Positions 28,318 through 36,351 of a DNA stretch of 64,000 nt are shown here, one piece after another; the stretch's first letter is position 1, and each line of letters starts with the position of its first letter. The translations under genes and the position numbers were made by a program. The DNA is from Prauserella isguenensis (GTDB lineage Bacteria; Actinomycetota; Actinomycetes; Mycobacteriales; Pseudonocardiaceae). The stretch spans positions 124,001 through 188,000 of the forward strand of contig NZ_JACHWU010000002.1 in assembly GCF_014191605.1 (NCBI RefSeq). The letters run 5' to 3'. The notes below the pieces were generated by a model that saw only the letters and a list, made by a program, of their open reading frames with translations, was not told where the DNA came from and did no database searches.

Positions 28318-28779
28318 TCAGCGCGGTGCCGTCTCGCCGAGGGCTCGCACCTCGGCGAGACTGTCGGCCAGGGTGCGCCCGCCCAGTACTCCGAGGACGG
28401 CCTGTTCGGTGTCGGCGTTGAGCCTGCTGAAGAACTCCTCGGTGTTCGCCGTCGCCTCGCAGGACGCGGTGTCGGGGCGGCACGCCCACAACGGCTTGTC
28501 TCCGACGGAACACCGGTAGATCTCGGCGAGCGTGATCTCGTGTGCGGGACGGGCGAGTCTGGCGCCGCCGGTGCGTCCCTTCGTCGATTCGACCAGTCCG
28601 CCGTGGACGAGCGGCACGAGGAGTTTGCGGACCAGGCTCGGGTTGGTCGCCAGGATGTCCGCGAGCTGCGCCGAGCTCGACGTCGGTGGGTCGGCGGGGT
28701 CCTGCTCCGCGGTGGCGGCGAGGTAGAGCATCGCCTTCAGCGCGCTCGAGAATCGGATGTCCAGCACGTGCTCGTTCAC
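28318..28779 (-). CDS. Rrf2 family transcriptional regulator
   Basis: 153 residues. Winged helix with SSAQLADILATNPSLVRKLL and the wing KGRTGGARLARP. The C-terminal half has three cysteines spaced C-x9-C-x6-C (CSVGDKPLWACRPDTASC), near the place where IscR and NsrR hold an iron-sulfur cluster, although the spacing differs. Redox or electrophile sensing is plausible. GTG 28779 (VNEHVLDIRFSSAL) fits the family N-terminus. It is divergent from an old-yellow-enzyme gene, which it probably controls. Confidence 0.85.
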   Translation of the reverse strand: MNEHVLDIRFSSALKAMLYLAATAEQDPADPPTSSSAQLADILATNPSLVRKLLVPLVHGGLVESTKGRTGGARLARPAHEITLAEIYRCSVGDKPLWACRPDTASCEATANTEEFFSRLNADTEQAVLGVLGGRTLADSLAEVRALGETAPR

Positions 28780-28839
28780 CGCCCTTCCGCGTCGCAGCTC
28801 CAGGATACCGGCGGCGCGGCATTCCCGGACATCCAATGG

Positions 28840-28849
28840 TATTCGACAC
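28840..28849. promoter_or_regulatory. TATTCGACAC element, candidate operator shared with 31456-31465
   Basis: The 10-mer TATTCGACAC lies between the divergent Rrf2 and OYE genes. It occurs again, same orientation, at 31456-31465 between the luciferase-like gene and alkB. It is AT-rich for this sequence. Possible Rrf2 target; inference only. Confidence 0.3.
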
Positions 28850-28979
28850 AGTTACAGTTTCGGTGTGGATATGTACGTTTGTCAGGAGCAGTTTTCATCC
28901 CGGGTTCGGTACGCGGTGCCCGTGCCGACGGTGCCGCCGGTCCCGACAGTGCAGTATGTCGAAACGTTGTAGGAGCAGC

Positions 28980-30098
28980 ATGTCCACACGCGCCGCACAG
29001 GCCCTCGCCCGCCCGTTCACCCTGGGCTCGGCGGAGCTGCCGAACCGGATCGTCATGGCACCGATGACCCGGGCGTTCTCGCCCCACGGCGTTCCCGGTG
29101 ACGACGTCGCGGCCTACTACGGCAGGCGTGCCGCCGCGGGCACGGGCCTGATCATCACCGAGGGCACGTACGTCGACCACCCGTCCGCGGGTGACATCGG
29201 GAAGGCGCCGCGGTTCCACGGTGAGGACTCCCTCGAAGGCTGGCGGCGCGTCGTCGGGGCGGTGCACGCCGAGGGCGGCACGATCATGCCGCAGTTGTGG
29301 CACGTGGGCATCCAGCGGGTGGCCGGGAAGCCGCCGTACCCGGAGGCGCCGTCGGTGGGGCCGTCCGGTGTGGCGCTCGACGGCACCGAGGGCGCGGGCG
29401 AGGCGCTCACCTCGGCCGACATCGACCGGATCGTCGAGGCGTTCGCCGAAGCCGCGGCGCAGGCAGAGCGGATCGGGTTCGACGGCGTCGAGCTCCACGG
29501 CGCCCACGGGTACCTGATCGACCAGTTCCTCTGGGAGCGGACCAACCGCCGCACAGATGCCTACGGCGGTGACGCGGCGTCGCGGACGCGGTTCGCCGCA
29601 GACATCGTGCGCGCCGTGCGCGAGCGCGTGTCACCCGACTTCCCGGTGTTGTTCCGCTTCTCGCAGTGGAAGGCCGACAACTATGACGCGAAGCTCGCGA
29701 CGACGCCGGACGAACTGCAGGAGGTGCTCGGCCCGATCGCGTCGGCCGGCGTGACGGCCTTCCACGCGTCGGGCCGGCGCTACTGGGAGCCGGAGTTCCC
29801 CGACCACGACTCGACGTTGAACATCGGCGGCTGGGCCCGCAAGGTCACGGGCAAGCCGGTCGTCACGGTCGGTTCCGTCGGACTCGACGCGGTGTTCGGC
29901 CCGGAGACGTTCCAGGGTTCGGGTGCGGGTGTGCAGAGCATCGAGGGACTGCTCGAACGTTTCGAACGCGACGAGTTCGACCTGGTGGCGGTCGGCCGGG
30001 CGTTGCTCGCGGACCCGGAGTGGGCACGCAAGGTGCTCACCGGCCGCGAATCCGAGCTCGTCCCCTTCACGAAGGACTCCGTCCGGACCCTGCACTGA
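28980..30098 (+). CDS. NADH:flavin oxidoreductase / old yellow enzyme family
   Basis: 372-residue FMN barrel of the OYE family: N-terminal LPNRIVMAPMTRAFS, substrate-binding pair in GFDGVELHGAHGYLIDQFLW, and phosphate-binding VAVGRALLADPEWARKV. It reduces activated C=C bonds or quinones and nitro-compounds with NAD(P)H. ATG 28980 follows AGGAGCAGC directly; the much longer frame to 28542 runs antisense to the Rrf2 gene. Divergent from that regulator. The gene's last 22 bases are triplicated. Confidence 0.93.
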   Translation: MSTRAAQALARPFTLGSAELPNRIVMAPMTRAFSPHGVPGDDVAAYYGRRAAAGTGLIITEGTYVDHPSAGDIGKAPRFHGEDSLEGWRRVVGAVHAEGGTIMPQLWHVGIQRVAGKPPYPEAPSVGPSGVALDGTEGAGEALTSADIDRIVEAFAEAAAQAERIGFDGVELHGAHGYLIDQFLWERTNRRTDAYGGDAASRTRFAADIVRAVRERVSPDFPVLFRFSQWKADNYDAKLATTPDELQEVLGPIASAGVTAFHASGRRYWEPEFPDHDSTLNIGGWARKVTGKPVVTVGSVGLDAVFGPETFQGSGAGVQSIEGLLERFERDEFDLVAVGRALLADPEWARKVLTGRESELVPFTKDSVRTLH

Positions 30099-30142
30099 CT
30101 CTGTGCGAACCCTGCACTGACTCCGTCCGGACACTGCACTGA
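30077..30142 (+). repeat. 22-bp tandem triplication over the OYE stop codon
   Basis: Three adjacent 22-base units (30077-30098, 30099-30120, 30121-30142) of the form CTCCGTCCGGACCCTGCACTGA, each ending in TGA. The first TGA is the gene's stop. Units 2 and 3 differ from unit 1 by four and one bases, so the event is not brand new. Confidence 0.95.
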
Positions 30143-30156
30143 TGCCTGCGCACCCG

Positions 30157-30187
30157 GGCCCGTGACCGCGACTCGTGGTCGCGGGCC
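30157..30187. terminator. Hairpin between convergent OYE and luciferase-like genes
   Basis: 11-bp stem with one G-T pair (GGCCCGTGACC at 30157-30167, GGTCGCGGGCC at 30177-30187), 9-base loop. Confidence 0.6.
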
Positions 30188-30196
30188 GGACGGCCG

Positions 30197-31377
30197 TCAC
30201 GACTGCTCGGTCTTCTCCTTCTCGTAGCGCTCCGTCATGGTCGCCACCGCCTGCAGCTGCGCGGCGGCGTAGTCCTCCCGTGTGCTGCGGGCGCGCTGCT
30301 TCGCGGCGAGCGTCTGGTCCGCGTGTGAGACGGCCCCGCCCTGGAAGTGCGGCATCACGTGTTGCGCGATGAGCTCGTAGGAGCGCTTCGTCGCGGCGGG
30401 GTTGGCCCATTCGTGGGCGAGCAGCAGCATGCAGCCGAACCCGCCGGACTGATCCCACAACCGCTGCACCTGGGCGCGGGCGTCGTCCACGGTGCCAATG
30501 GCGCCGACCCCCGCCTCGTTGATGAAGTCGATCATCTCCCGGAGACGGCTGCCTTCGACGGCCATCTGCGGGAACGCGGCCGTCTTCTGGAAGTAGTCGA
30601 ACCACGCCTCGATGCCGTACTCGACGTCGCGATAGGCCTGCTCACGTGTCTCGGCCACGTGCATCAGGCCGACGAGTCGCCAGTCCCGGCGCGACACCGT
30701 CTGACCGTAGTGCGCCGCCCGCTCCTCGACGACGCCCCAGTGGTGGGCGAGCGCGTCGAAGCCGTCCTGCGTCATCGTCGCCCCGATCGACAGCAGCCCG
30801 GCGCCGTGGCGGCCGGCCAGCCGCGGTCCCGTCGGAGAGGCCACCGCGGCGATGGCGATGTCGAAACACGGCTCGGTGTACGGCCGCAGGTGCAGCCGCG
30901 CGTCGACGAGGTTGTGCGTCCGGGTCTGTTCGGTGACGGCCTCACCCCGCAACAGCCGCATGATGATGTCGAGATCGACCTCCATCAGTTCACGTGTGTC
31001 CGTCGGCGTGAGGCCCAGCATCATCGAGTCCGACGGCAGCGAGCCGGGGCCGCAGCCGAGCATCGTCCGCCCGCGCGTCAGGTGGTCGAGCAGCACCATG
31101 CGCTCGGCCACCCACAGCGGATTGTGATAGGCGATCGACGTCACGCCGGTGCCCAGTCTGATCCGCCGCGTCCGCTCCGCGGCCGCGGCCATGAAGATCT
31201 CCGGTGACGCGATCAACTCGGTGCCCGCCGAGTGGTGCTCACACCGATCCACGCCTCGTCGTACCCGCACGCGTCCAGGTGTTCGACGAGCTCGAGGTCG
31301 CGCTGCAGTGCCAGCGTCGGGTTCTCGCCCGCGGGGTGGAACGGGGCGAGAAAGGTGCCGAAACGCAGTCGGTCCAT
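30197..31377 (-). pseudogene. Luciferase-like (LLM) flavin monooxygenase, frameshifted; LimB-like
   Basis: About 393 residues if repaired, similar to limonene 1,2-monooxygenase-type LLM enzymes. The true N-terminus starts at ATG 31377 (MDRLRFGTFLAPFHPAGENP) and reads to CGYDEAWIG. There an extra two bases (ACAC for AC at 31241-31244, plus strand) shift the frame, and that frame stops at 31213-31215. The rest continues in another frame from EHHSAGTELIASPEIF to the end. GDEAWIGEHHSAG is the expected continuous family motif, so the break is clear. Either a real pseudogene or a sequencing error. Confidence 0.85.
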
Positions 31378-31513
31378 GGGGCTCTCCTTGAGCTCGTGGT
31401 GCTCGTGGGGATCCTTCCGAACCTAAGCCGGACCACCTTCCCGTGACTGTCCAGATATTCGACACCCCGGCTCACAGCCCGCCCCGTTCGGGTGATGTAC
31501 ACAAGGCAACCCC

Positions 31514-31533
31514 TTGTCCAGACGACTTGACAA
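31514..31533. promoter_or_regulatory. Inverted repeat and -35-like box upstream of alkB
   Basis: TTGTC at 31514-31518 mirrors GACAA at 31529-31533, and the second half forms a TTGACA hexamer (31527-31532). A repressor binding here would cover the -35 box. The TetR gene downstream of alkB is the obvious candidate. Confidence 0.35.
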
Positions 31534-31571
31534 ACTCTACGATTCTGTAAATCAGATCGAGGAGGCATGCG

Positions 31572-33053
31572 ATGAGCGACGCGACGGCAACGGTGCCCGC
31601 CGGCTCGACGGAGGAATGGACCGACCGCAAGCGGTACCTGTGGTTGATCGGCCTGGTCGTGCCGTCACTGGTGTTCGTCGCGATCGGCCTGCACGCGGCG
31701 ACCGGCTGGGGCGTGTGGCTGTGGATCGGACCGATCGTGATCCTGGTAGTCGTCCCGCTGCTCGACCTGGTGGCCGGGCTGGATCGGAGCAACCCGCCGG
31801 ACGACGCCATCGAACGGCTCGAGAACGACCGGTACTACCGCTGGGTCACGTACGCGTTCCTACCCGTCCAGTACGCGGGATTCGCCGTCGCGCTGTGGCT
31901 GATCGCGCGCGGCGATCTGTCCGTGGTGGACAAGGTGGGTCTGGCGATCACCGTCGGGTGCGTGGGCGGTATCGGCATCAACACCGCCCACGAACTGGGC
32001 CACAAGAAGGAGAGCCACGAACGGTGGCTGTCGAAGATCGCGCTCGCGCAGAGCTTCTACGGCCACTTCTACATCGAGCACAACCGGGGCCACCACGTGC
32101 GCGTGGCCACGCCCGAGGACCCGGCGAGCAGCCGGGTGGGGGAGAGCTTCTACCGATTCTGGCCGCGGACCGTCGTAGGCTCACTGCGGTCGGCGTGGCG
32201 GCTCGAGCGCAAGCGGTACGCGCGCCGCGACCGGCACCCGTACCGTATCGGCAACGACGTGCTCAACGCGTGGCTCATGTCCGCCGTGCTGTGGGCGGTG
32301 ATGGTCGCATGGCTCGGGATCGGCGTGCTGCCGTACCTGCTGATCCAGGCGGTGGTCGGGTTCTCGCTGCTCGAGGTCGTGAACTACATGGAGCACTACG
32401 GCATGCTGCGGCAGAAGCGGGGAACCCCGGAGCGCCGTCGCTACGAGCGCGTCGACCCGAGCCACAGCTGGAACTCCAACAACATCGCGACGAACGTCCT
32501 GCTGTATCACCTGCAGCGACACAGCGACCACCACGCGAATCCGGTCCGTCGTTACCAGACGTTGCGGGACTACTCGGAATCGCCGGTGCTGCCCACCGGA
32601 TACGCCGGCATGATCGTGCTCGCGCTGATTCCGCCGCTGTGGCGGCGCGTGATGGACCCGCGCGTGCTCGCCCATTTCGACGGTGACATCACCCGCGCCA
32701 ACATCCAGCCGAACAAGCGAGCGAAGATCCTCGCACGGTACGGCCGCGCAGGCGAACAGCACACCGCTGAGCCGGACACCGCCACGCACGACACCGCCAC
32801 CCACGACACCGCCGGGGAGGACACCGGCGGGGAGTCGGCGACCGAGGCCGTGGCCGCCGGCGTTGACGGTAGTGCCACCGAGGGCGGGATGTGCCCGGGC
32901 TGCGGCTACGTCTACGACGAGAGGACCGGCGATCCGCGGGAGGGGTTCCCCGCGGGTACTCCCTGGTCGGCGATCCCGGACTCGTGGTGCTGCCCCGATT
33001 GCGGCGTGCGCGAGAAGATCGACTTCGTCGCTCCCGGAAGGGTCGGTGCGTGA
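31572..33053 (+). CDS. alkB: Alkane 1-monooxygenase fused to rubredoxin
   Basis: 493-residue membrane diiron hydroxylase for terminal oxidation of n-alkanes. Histidine boxes: HELGHKKESH, EHNRGHH and LQRHSDHH, set among about six membrane helices. A Thr/Asp/His-rich linker (about residues 398-435) joins a C-terminal rubredoxin with both metal pairs, CPGCGYVYDE and CCPDCGVREK, so the electron carrier is built in. Such fusions are known in Prauserella, Nocardioides and Dietzia. ATG with GAGGAGG six bases upstream. The TetR gene follows by about 50 bases, as with alkX in Dietzia. Confidence 0.96.
   Translation: MSDATATVPAGSTEEWTDRKRYLWLIGLVVPSLVFVAIGLHAATGWGVWLWIGPIVILVVVPLLDLVAGLDRSNPPDDAIERLENDRYYRWVTYAFLPVQYAGFAVALWLIARGDLSVVDKVGLAITVGCVGGIGINTAHELGHKKESHERWLSKIALAQSFYGHFYIEHNRGHHVRVATPEDPASSRVGESFYRFWPRTVVGSLRSAWRLERKRYARRDRHPYRIGNDVLNAWLMSAVLWAVMVAWLGIGVLPYLLIQAVVGFSLLEVVNYMEHYGMLRQKRGTPERRRYERVDPSHSWNSNNIATNVLLYHLQRHSDHHANPVRRYQTLRDYSESPVLPTGYAGMIVLALIPPLWRRVMDPRVLAHFDGDITRANIQPNKRAKILARYGRAGEQHTAEPDTATHDTATHDTAGEDTGGESATEAVAAGVDGSATEGGMCPGCGYVYDERTGDPREGFPAGTPWSAIPDSWCCPDCGVREKIDFVAPGRVGA
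32775..32819 (+). repeat. 15-bp tandem repeat in the AlkB-rubredoxin linker
   Basis: GACACCGCCAC(G/C)CAC occurs twice (32775-32789, 32790-32804), followed by a partial third unit. It encodes Asp-Thr-Ala-Thr-His repeats in the interdomain linker. Confidence 0.9.
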
Positions 33054-33091
33054 GCCGACTCGTGGCGCGCCGGGCGCCCCGCGGGGCCGCC

Positions 33092-33097
33092 TAGAAT
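33092..33097 (+). promoter_or_regulatory. -10 box of a probably leaderless TetR gene
   Basis: TAGAAT ends eight bases before ATG 33105, with no ribosome site in between. This is the usual geometry of leaderless transcripts in actinobacteria, and it favours ATG 33105 over ATG 33096. Confidence 0.5.
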
Positions 33098-33104
33098 GGC
33101 GATC

Positions 33105-33734
33105 ATGGGTGACACTCTCGCGGCTGCGACGGCGGTCGGTGGTCAGTACCGGCAGCCGATCCTCGTCGCGGCCATCGAGATCACCGCGCGCGAGGGCTGG
33201 TCGGCGGTCACGATGGCCCGGCTGGCCGAGCGCATCGGGATCAGTAGGCAGACGGTCTACAACGAGGTCGGGTCGAAGACCGCGTTGGCCGAAGCCATGG
33301 TCGCCCACGAGCTCGACCGCTTCCTCGCGCTCGTCGGCGGGGCGTTCGACCGCCACCCTGACGACCTTCCGGGAGCGGTCTACGATGCCGTGCGCGGCGT
33401 GCTCGATCTTGCCGCCGACAACGTGCTGCTGCGCGCCGTCGTGTCGGCGACCCACGGCGGGGACGCCGAGCTGCTGCCGCTGTTGACCACCCGCGCCGAC
33501 ACGCTGATCACGGAAGCCACGGCGATCCTCGCCGAGCGGGTGCGCTCCCACCGGCCCGGAGTGAGCGCCGAGCAGATCGACGTGGCGGTCGACGTGCTCG
33601 TGCGTGCGGTGCTCAGCCACGTCATGCAGCCCTCCGACACGCCCGCGCGCACCGCGGACCGCCTGGCGTGGCTGGCGGGCAGAGTGCTCGACGACGGTTC
33701 GTCGGGCGTCCCGCTGCGCTACGGCGGTCGCTGA
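33105..33734 (+). CDS. TetR family regulator, AlkX-like
   Basis: 209 residues. N-terminal helix-turn-helix: WSAVTMARLAERIGISRQTVYNEVGSKTALAEA. The C-terminal ligand domain is TetR-like and ends near residue 200. Its place directly after alkB matches AlkX-type repressors that respond to fatty acids or alkanes. Regulation of alkB is inferred from position. It converges on the CitB-like gene with 18 bases between them. Confidence 0.88.
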   Translation: MGDTLAAATAVGGQYRQPILVAAIEITAREGWSAVTMARLAERIGISRQTVYNEVGSKTALAEAMVAHELDRFLALVGGAFDRHPDDLPGAVYDAVRGVLDLAADNVLLRAVVSATHGGDAELLPLLTTRADTLITEATAILAERVRSHRPGVSAEQIDVAVDVLVRAVLSHVMQPSDTPARTADRLAWLAGRVLDDGSSGVPLRYGGR

Positions 33735-33752
33735 CGGCCTGTCCGGGACCGG

Positions 33753-34448
33753 TCAGATCACCCAGTGGTACCGGTGTTCGGGCCGCCCCGCCGAGCCGTA
33801 ACGCATCCGCAGTTCGGCGCGGCCGTCGGAACACAGGTACTCGAGGTACCGGCGCGCTGTGACGCGCGCGATCCCCGCGCGTTCGGCCACCTCGACGGCC
33901 GACAGGTCGGCTCCCGCCGTGCGCAGGGTGTCCGCGACCAACCGGGCCGTCTCGGCGGTCAGGCCTTTCGGCAGCTCCCGCCGGCTGGCGGGTCGGTGGA
34001 CGCCGAAGACGCTGTCCACGTCGCGCTGGGTGACCTCGTCGACGCCGGTCAGTTTGTCCCACGCGGCCGCGAAGCGTTCCAGTTGGTCCCGCAGCGCGGC
34101 GAGGTCGAACGGCTTGATCAGATAGTAGACGGCGCCGCCGTGCATGGCCCTGCGCACGCTGTCGACGTCCCGCAGCGCGCTGACGACCAGCACGTCGACG
34201 GGTGCCGAACCGCCCGCGGCGGTGCCGCCGCGCAGTCGCTGCAGCACGTCGATGCCCGACATGTCGGGCAGGTACAGATCCAGCAGGACCAGGTCCGGCC
34301 GGCGTGCCGCGACCGCCTCCAGCGCCGCCGCGCCGGTGTGCACGACGCCCGCCACGGCGAAACCACGCATGGCGGCGACGCAGTCCGCGTGGTTGCGGGC
34401 CACCCGCGCGTCGTCGTCGACGACGAGTACGGACAGCACTCGGGGCAC
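33753..34448 (-). CDS. CitB/DctR-type response regulator
   Basis: 231 residues. Receiver domain: VVDDDARVARNH acidic pair, phosphoacceptor in LVLLDLYLPDMSG, and YYLIKPFDL Lys. The C-terminal DNA-binding part is the CitB type (AVEVAERAGIARVTARRYLEYL). GTG 34448 begins one base after the kinase stop, with GGAGAGG upstream. It probably activates the divergent CitMHS transporter gene. Confidence 0.92.
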   Translation of the reverse strand: MPRVLSVLVVDDDARVARNHADCVAAMRGFAVAGVVHTGAAALEAVAARRPDLVLLDLYLPDMSGIDVLQRLRGGTAAGGSAPVDVLVVSALRDVDSVRRAMHGGAVYYLIKPFDLAALRDQLERFAAAWDKLTGVDEVTQRDVDSVFGVHRPASRRELPKGLTAETARLVADTLRTAGADLSAVEVAERAGIARVTARRYLEYLCSDGRAELRMRYGSAGRPEHRYHWVI

Positions 34449-34449
34449 C

Positions 34450-36114
34450 TCACCTCTCCGGGATCTCTGCGGCCGGGTTCCGGGGCGGCCGCTCACGCGC
34501 ATCCTCCCGTACGGGCAAGAACGCGCTGAACACGGTCTCCTCGGTCGAGTCGACGTCCACCCAGCCACCCCAGCGGGCACACGCCTGCCGCACGAGCGCC
34601 AGGCCGAGGCCCCGCGGTCCGGAACCGTCCGGCGTGCGGTCCTTCGTGCTCACGCCCGCGGTGAACACGCTGTCGCCGAGTTCGGCGTCGATTCCCGGGC
34701 CCGAATCGGTCACGCGCACCTCGAGCAGGCGGTGTTCGTCGTCGTGGAGGCGGACGAGCAGTTCCACCCAGCCGTCGCCGCCGACCGCGTCGAGGGCGTT
34801 GTCGACGAGGTTGCCGACGACGAGCAGCACGTCGTCGCGGAGCCGCGGCGGCAGGCTCGCGGGGACGTCGCTGAGTGCCGCGAGCTCGAATTCCACACCC
34901 TGTTCGGAGGCCTGCGCCGACTTCGCCAGCACGAGCGCCGCCAGTGCCGTGTCGGCCAGGTGTTCCGAGACCCGGGTCGATGCCTCGGCCGTCGTGGCCG
35001 ACAGCTCGGCCAGATACCGCCGGGCCTCCGCGGCGGCGCCCAGGTCGAGCATGCCGCTCACCGTGTGGATCCGGTTGGCGAACTCGTGGGTCTGGGCTCG
35101 CAGGCCGCCGACCATGGTCCGGACGCCGTCGAGCTCACCGCCCAGTCGCACCAGCTCGGTGTGGTCGCGCAGGGTGACGAGCCTGCCGGTGCCCTGCGCG
35201 CCGATCCGCACGGCACGGTGCTCGCACACCAGCAGCCCGTCGCCGACGGGCAGGAAAACCTCGCCGCCGGTGTCCTCCGACCCCTCGAGCATCGCGCGCA
35301 GGCGCGGGTGGAGGCCGAGGTCGGCCGGCGTTCGACCGACGCAGTCGCGAGGCAGGTCGAGCATCGCGCGGGCCGAGTCGTTGGCCAGCAGCACGGCTCC
35401 GTCGGCATCGGCCGCGAGGACGCCTTCGGAGATCGCGTACAGCAGCGCCTCCCTGCTTTCCAACAACTCGGTGATCTCCCGCGGTTCGAGGCCGTGTGTC
35501 TTCGCGCGGATCCTTCGGGAGACGAGCCAGGCCCCGCCCGCACCGACGACGAGCGCGAGCAACAGCCCGGCGCCGACGGTGGGCAGCGTGCCGGCCGCCG
35601 CGAGCGAGACCCGCGAGGACAGCACACCGACCGACACGTAGCCGACGACCTCGCCCGAGCGCGACTCCACCGGAACCCGGGTCCGCAGTGTCAGCCCGGC
35701 GGGGCCCCACTCGGTGCCCGTCCAGACGTTGCCCGCGAGCACCGGAGCGGGGTCGGTGTGCGGCCTGCCGCCGATCTCGTCCGGATCGGGATGGGAGTGG
35801 CGGATGCCGTCGGAGTCGACGATGACGACGTAGCGGACCTCGGCCGCGCGGCGGATCCGCTCGGCGAGCGAGGCGATCTCACCGCGATGCCGGGGATCGG
35901 CGAGGTAGTCCCGCACCGTCGGCAGCTCGGCGACGGAGTGGGCCAGCGTCAGCGCGCGTTGCGTGTACTCGTCGCGCACCTCGCGGTACTGGTTGACCGT
36001 CCACAGTGCACCTGCGGCGAGGAGAGCGACGACCAGCAGGAGCGTGATCGCGAGGAACAGGTAACCGGTCAGGGACAGGCGGGGACGGCCGCGCCGGGTG
36101 CCGGGCGCCCTCAC
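34450..36114 (-). CDS. CitA/DctS-type sensor histidine kinase
   Basis: 554 residues. Two membrane helices (about residues 15-37 and 170-195) enclose an extracytoplasmic PDC-type sensor domain with the citrate/C4-dicarboxylate family pattern (VVIVDSDGIRHSHPDPDEIG, NVWTGTEWGPAG). A PAS domain follows, then the SpoOB-like phosphoacceptor in LRAQTHEFANRIHTVSGM, and an HATPase with DSGPGID and GLGLALVRQ. GTG 36114 has GAGGAG eight bases upstream. Likely senses an extracellular di- or tricarboxylate. Confidence 0.92.
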   Translation of the reverse strand: MRAPGTRRGRPRLSLTGYLFLAITLLLVVALLAAGALWTVNQYREVRDEYTQRALTLAHSVAELPTVRDYLADPRHRGEIASLAERIRRAAEVRYVVIVDSDGIRHSHPDPDEIGGRPHTDPAPVLAGNVWTGTEWGPAGLTLRTRVPVESRSGEVVGYVSVGVLSSRVSLAAAGTLPTVGAGLLLALVVGAGGAWLVSRRIRAKTHGLEPREITELLESREALLYAISEGVLAADADGAVLLANDSARAMLDLPRDCVGRTPADLGLHPRLRAMLEGSEDTGGEVFLPVGDGLLVCEHRAVRIGAQGTGRLVTLRDHTELVRLGGELDGVRTMVGGLRAQTHEFANRIHTVSGMLDLGAAAEARRYLAELSATTAEASTRVSEHLADTALAALVLAKSAQASEQGVEFELAALSDVPASLPPRLRDDVLLVVGNLVDNALDAVGGDGWVELLVRLHDDEHRLLEVRVTDSGPGIDAELGDSVFTAGVSTKDRTPDGSGPRGLGLALVRQACARWGGWVDVDSTEETVFSAFLPVREDARERPPRNPAAEIPER

Positions 36115-36351
36115 GGCCGCTGCTCCTCGGAGGTCGCCGGCGTCCGCGGAGCCTGTGGCCTCCGGGGACCCGGCGAAGCCGGTGAAGCGGGTGAGACCAA
36201 TACGACCATTACCGATCCAATGCACACAACGCTCGTGGGCGCGGCCACGCCCGGTTCATGATGTCGCAAATCGCCGTACATCCGGGTGAAACACGCTCCC
36301 CGGGATCGCGGCGGGCGAACTCGATGACCAACGGAGGCAGGAGAAGCGCCC

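Noticed and set aside
30197-31465. Intact 422-residue LLM protein starting at 31465
   Set aside because: Its first 75 or so residues are out-of-frame noise; the real N-terminus (from 31377) is in another frame because of the 2-base insertion.
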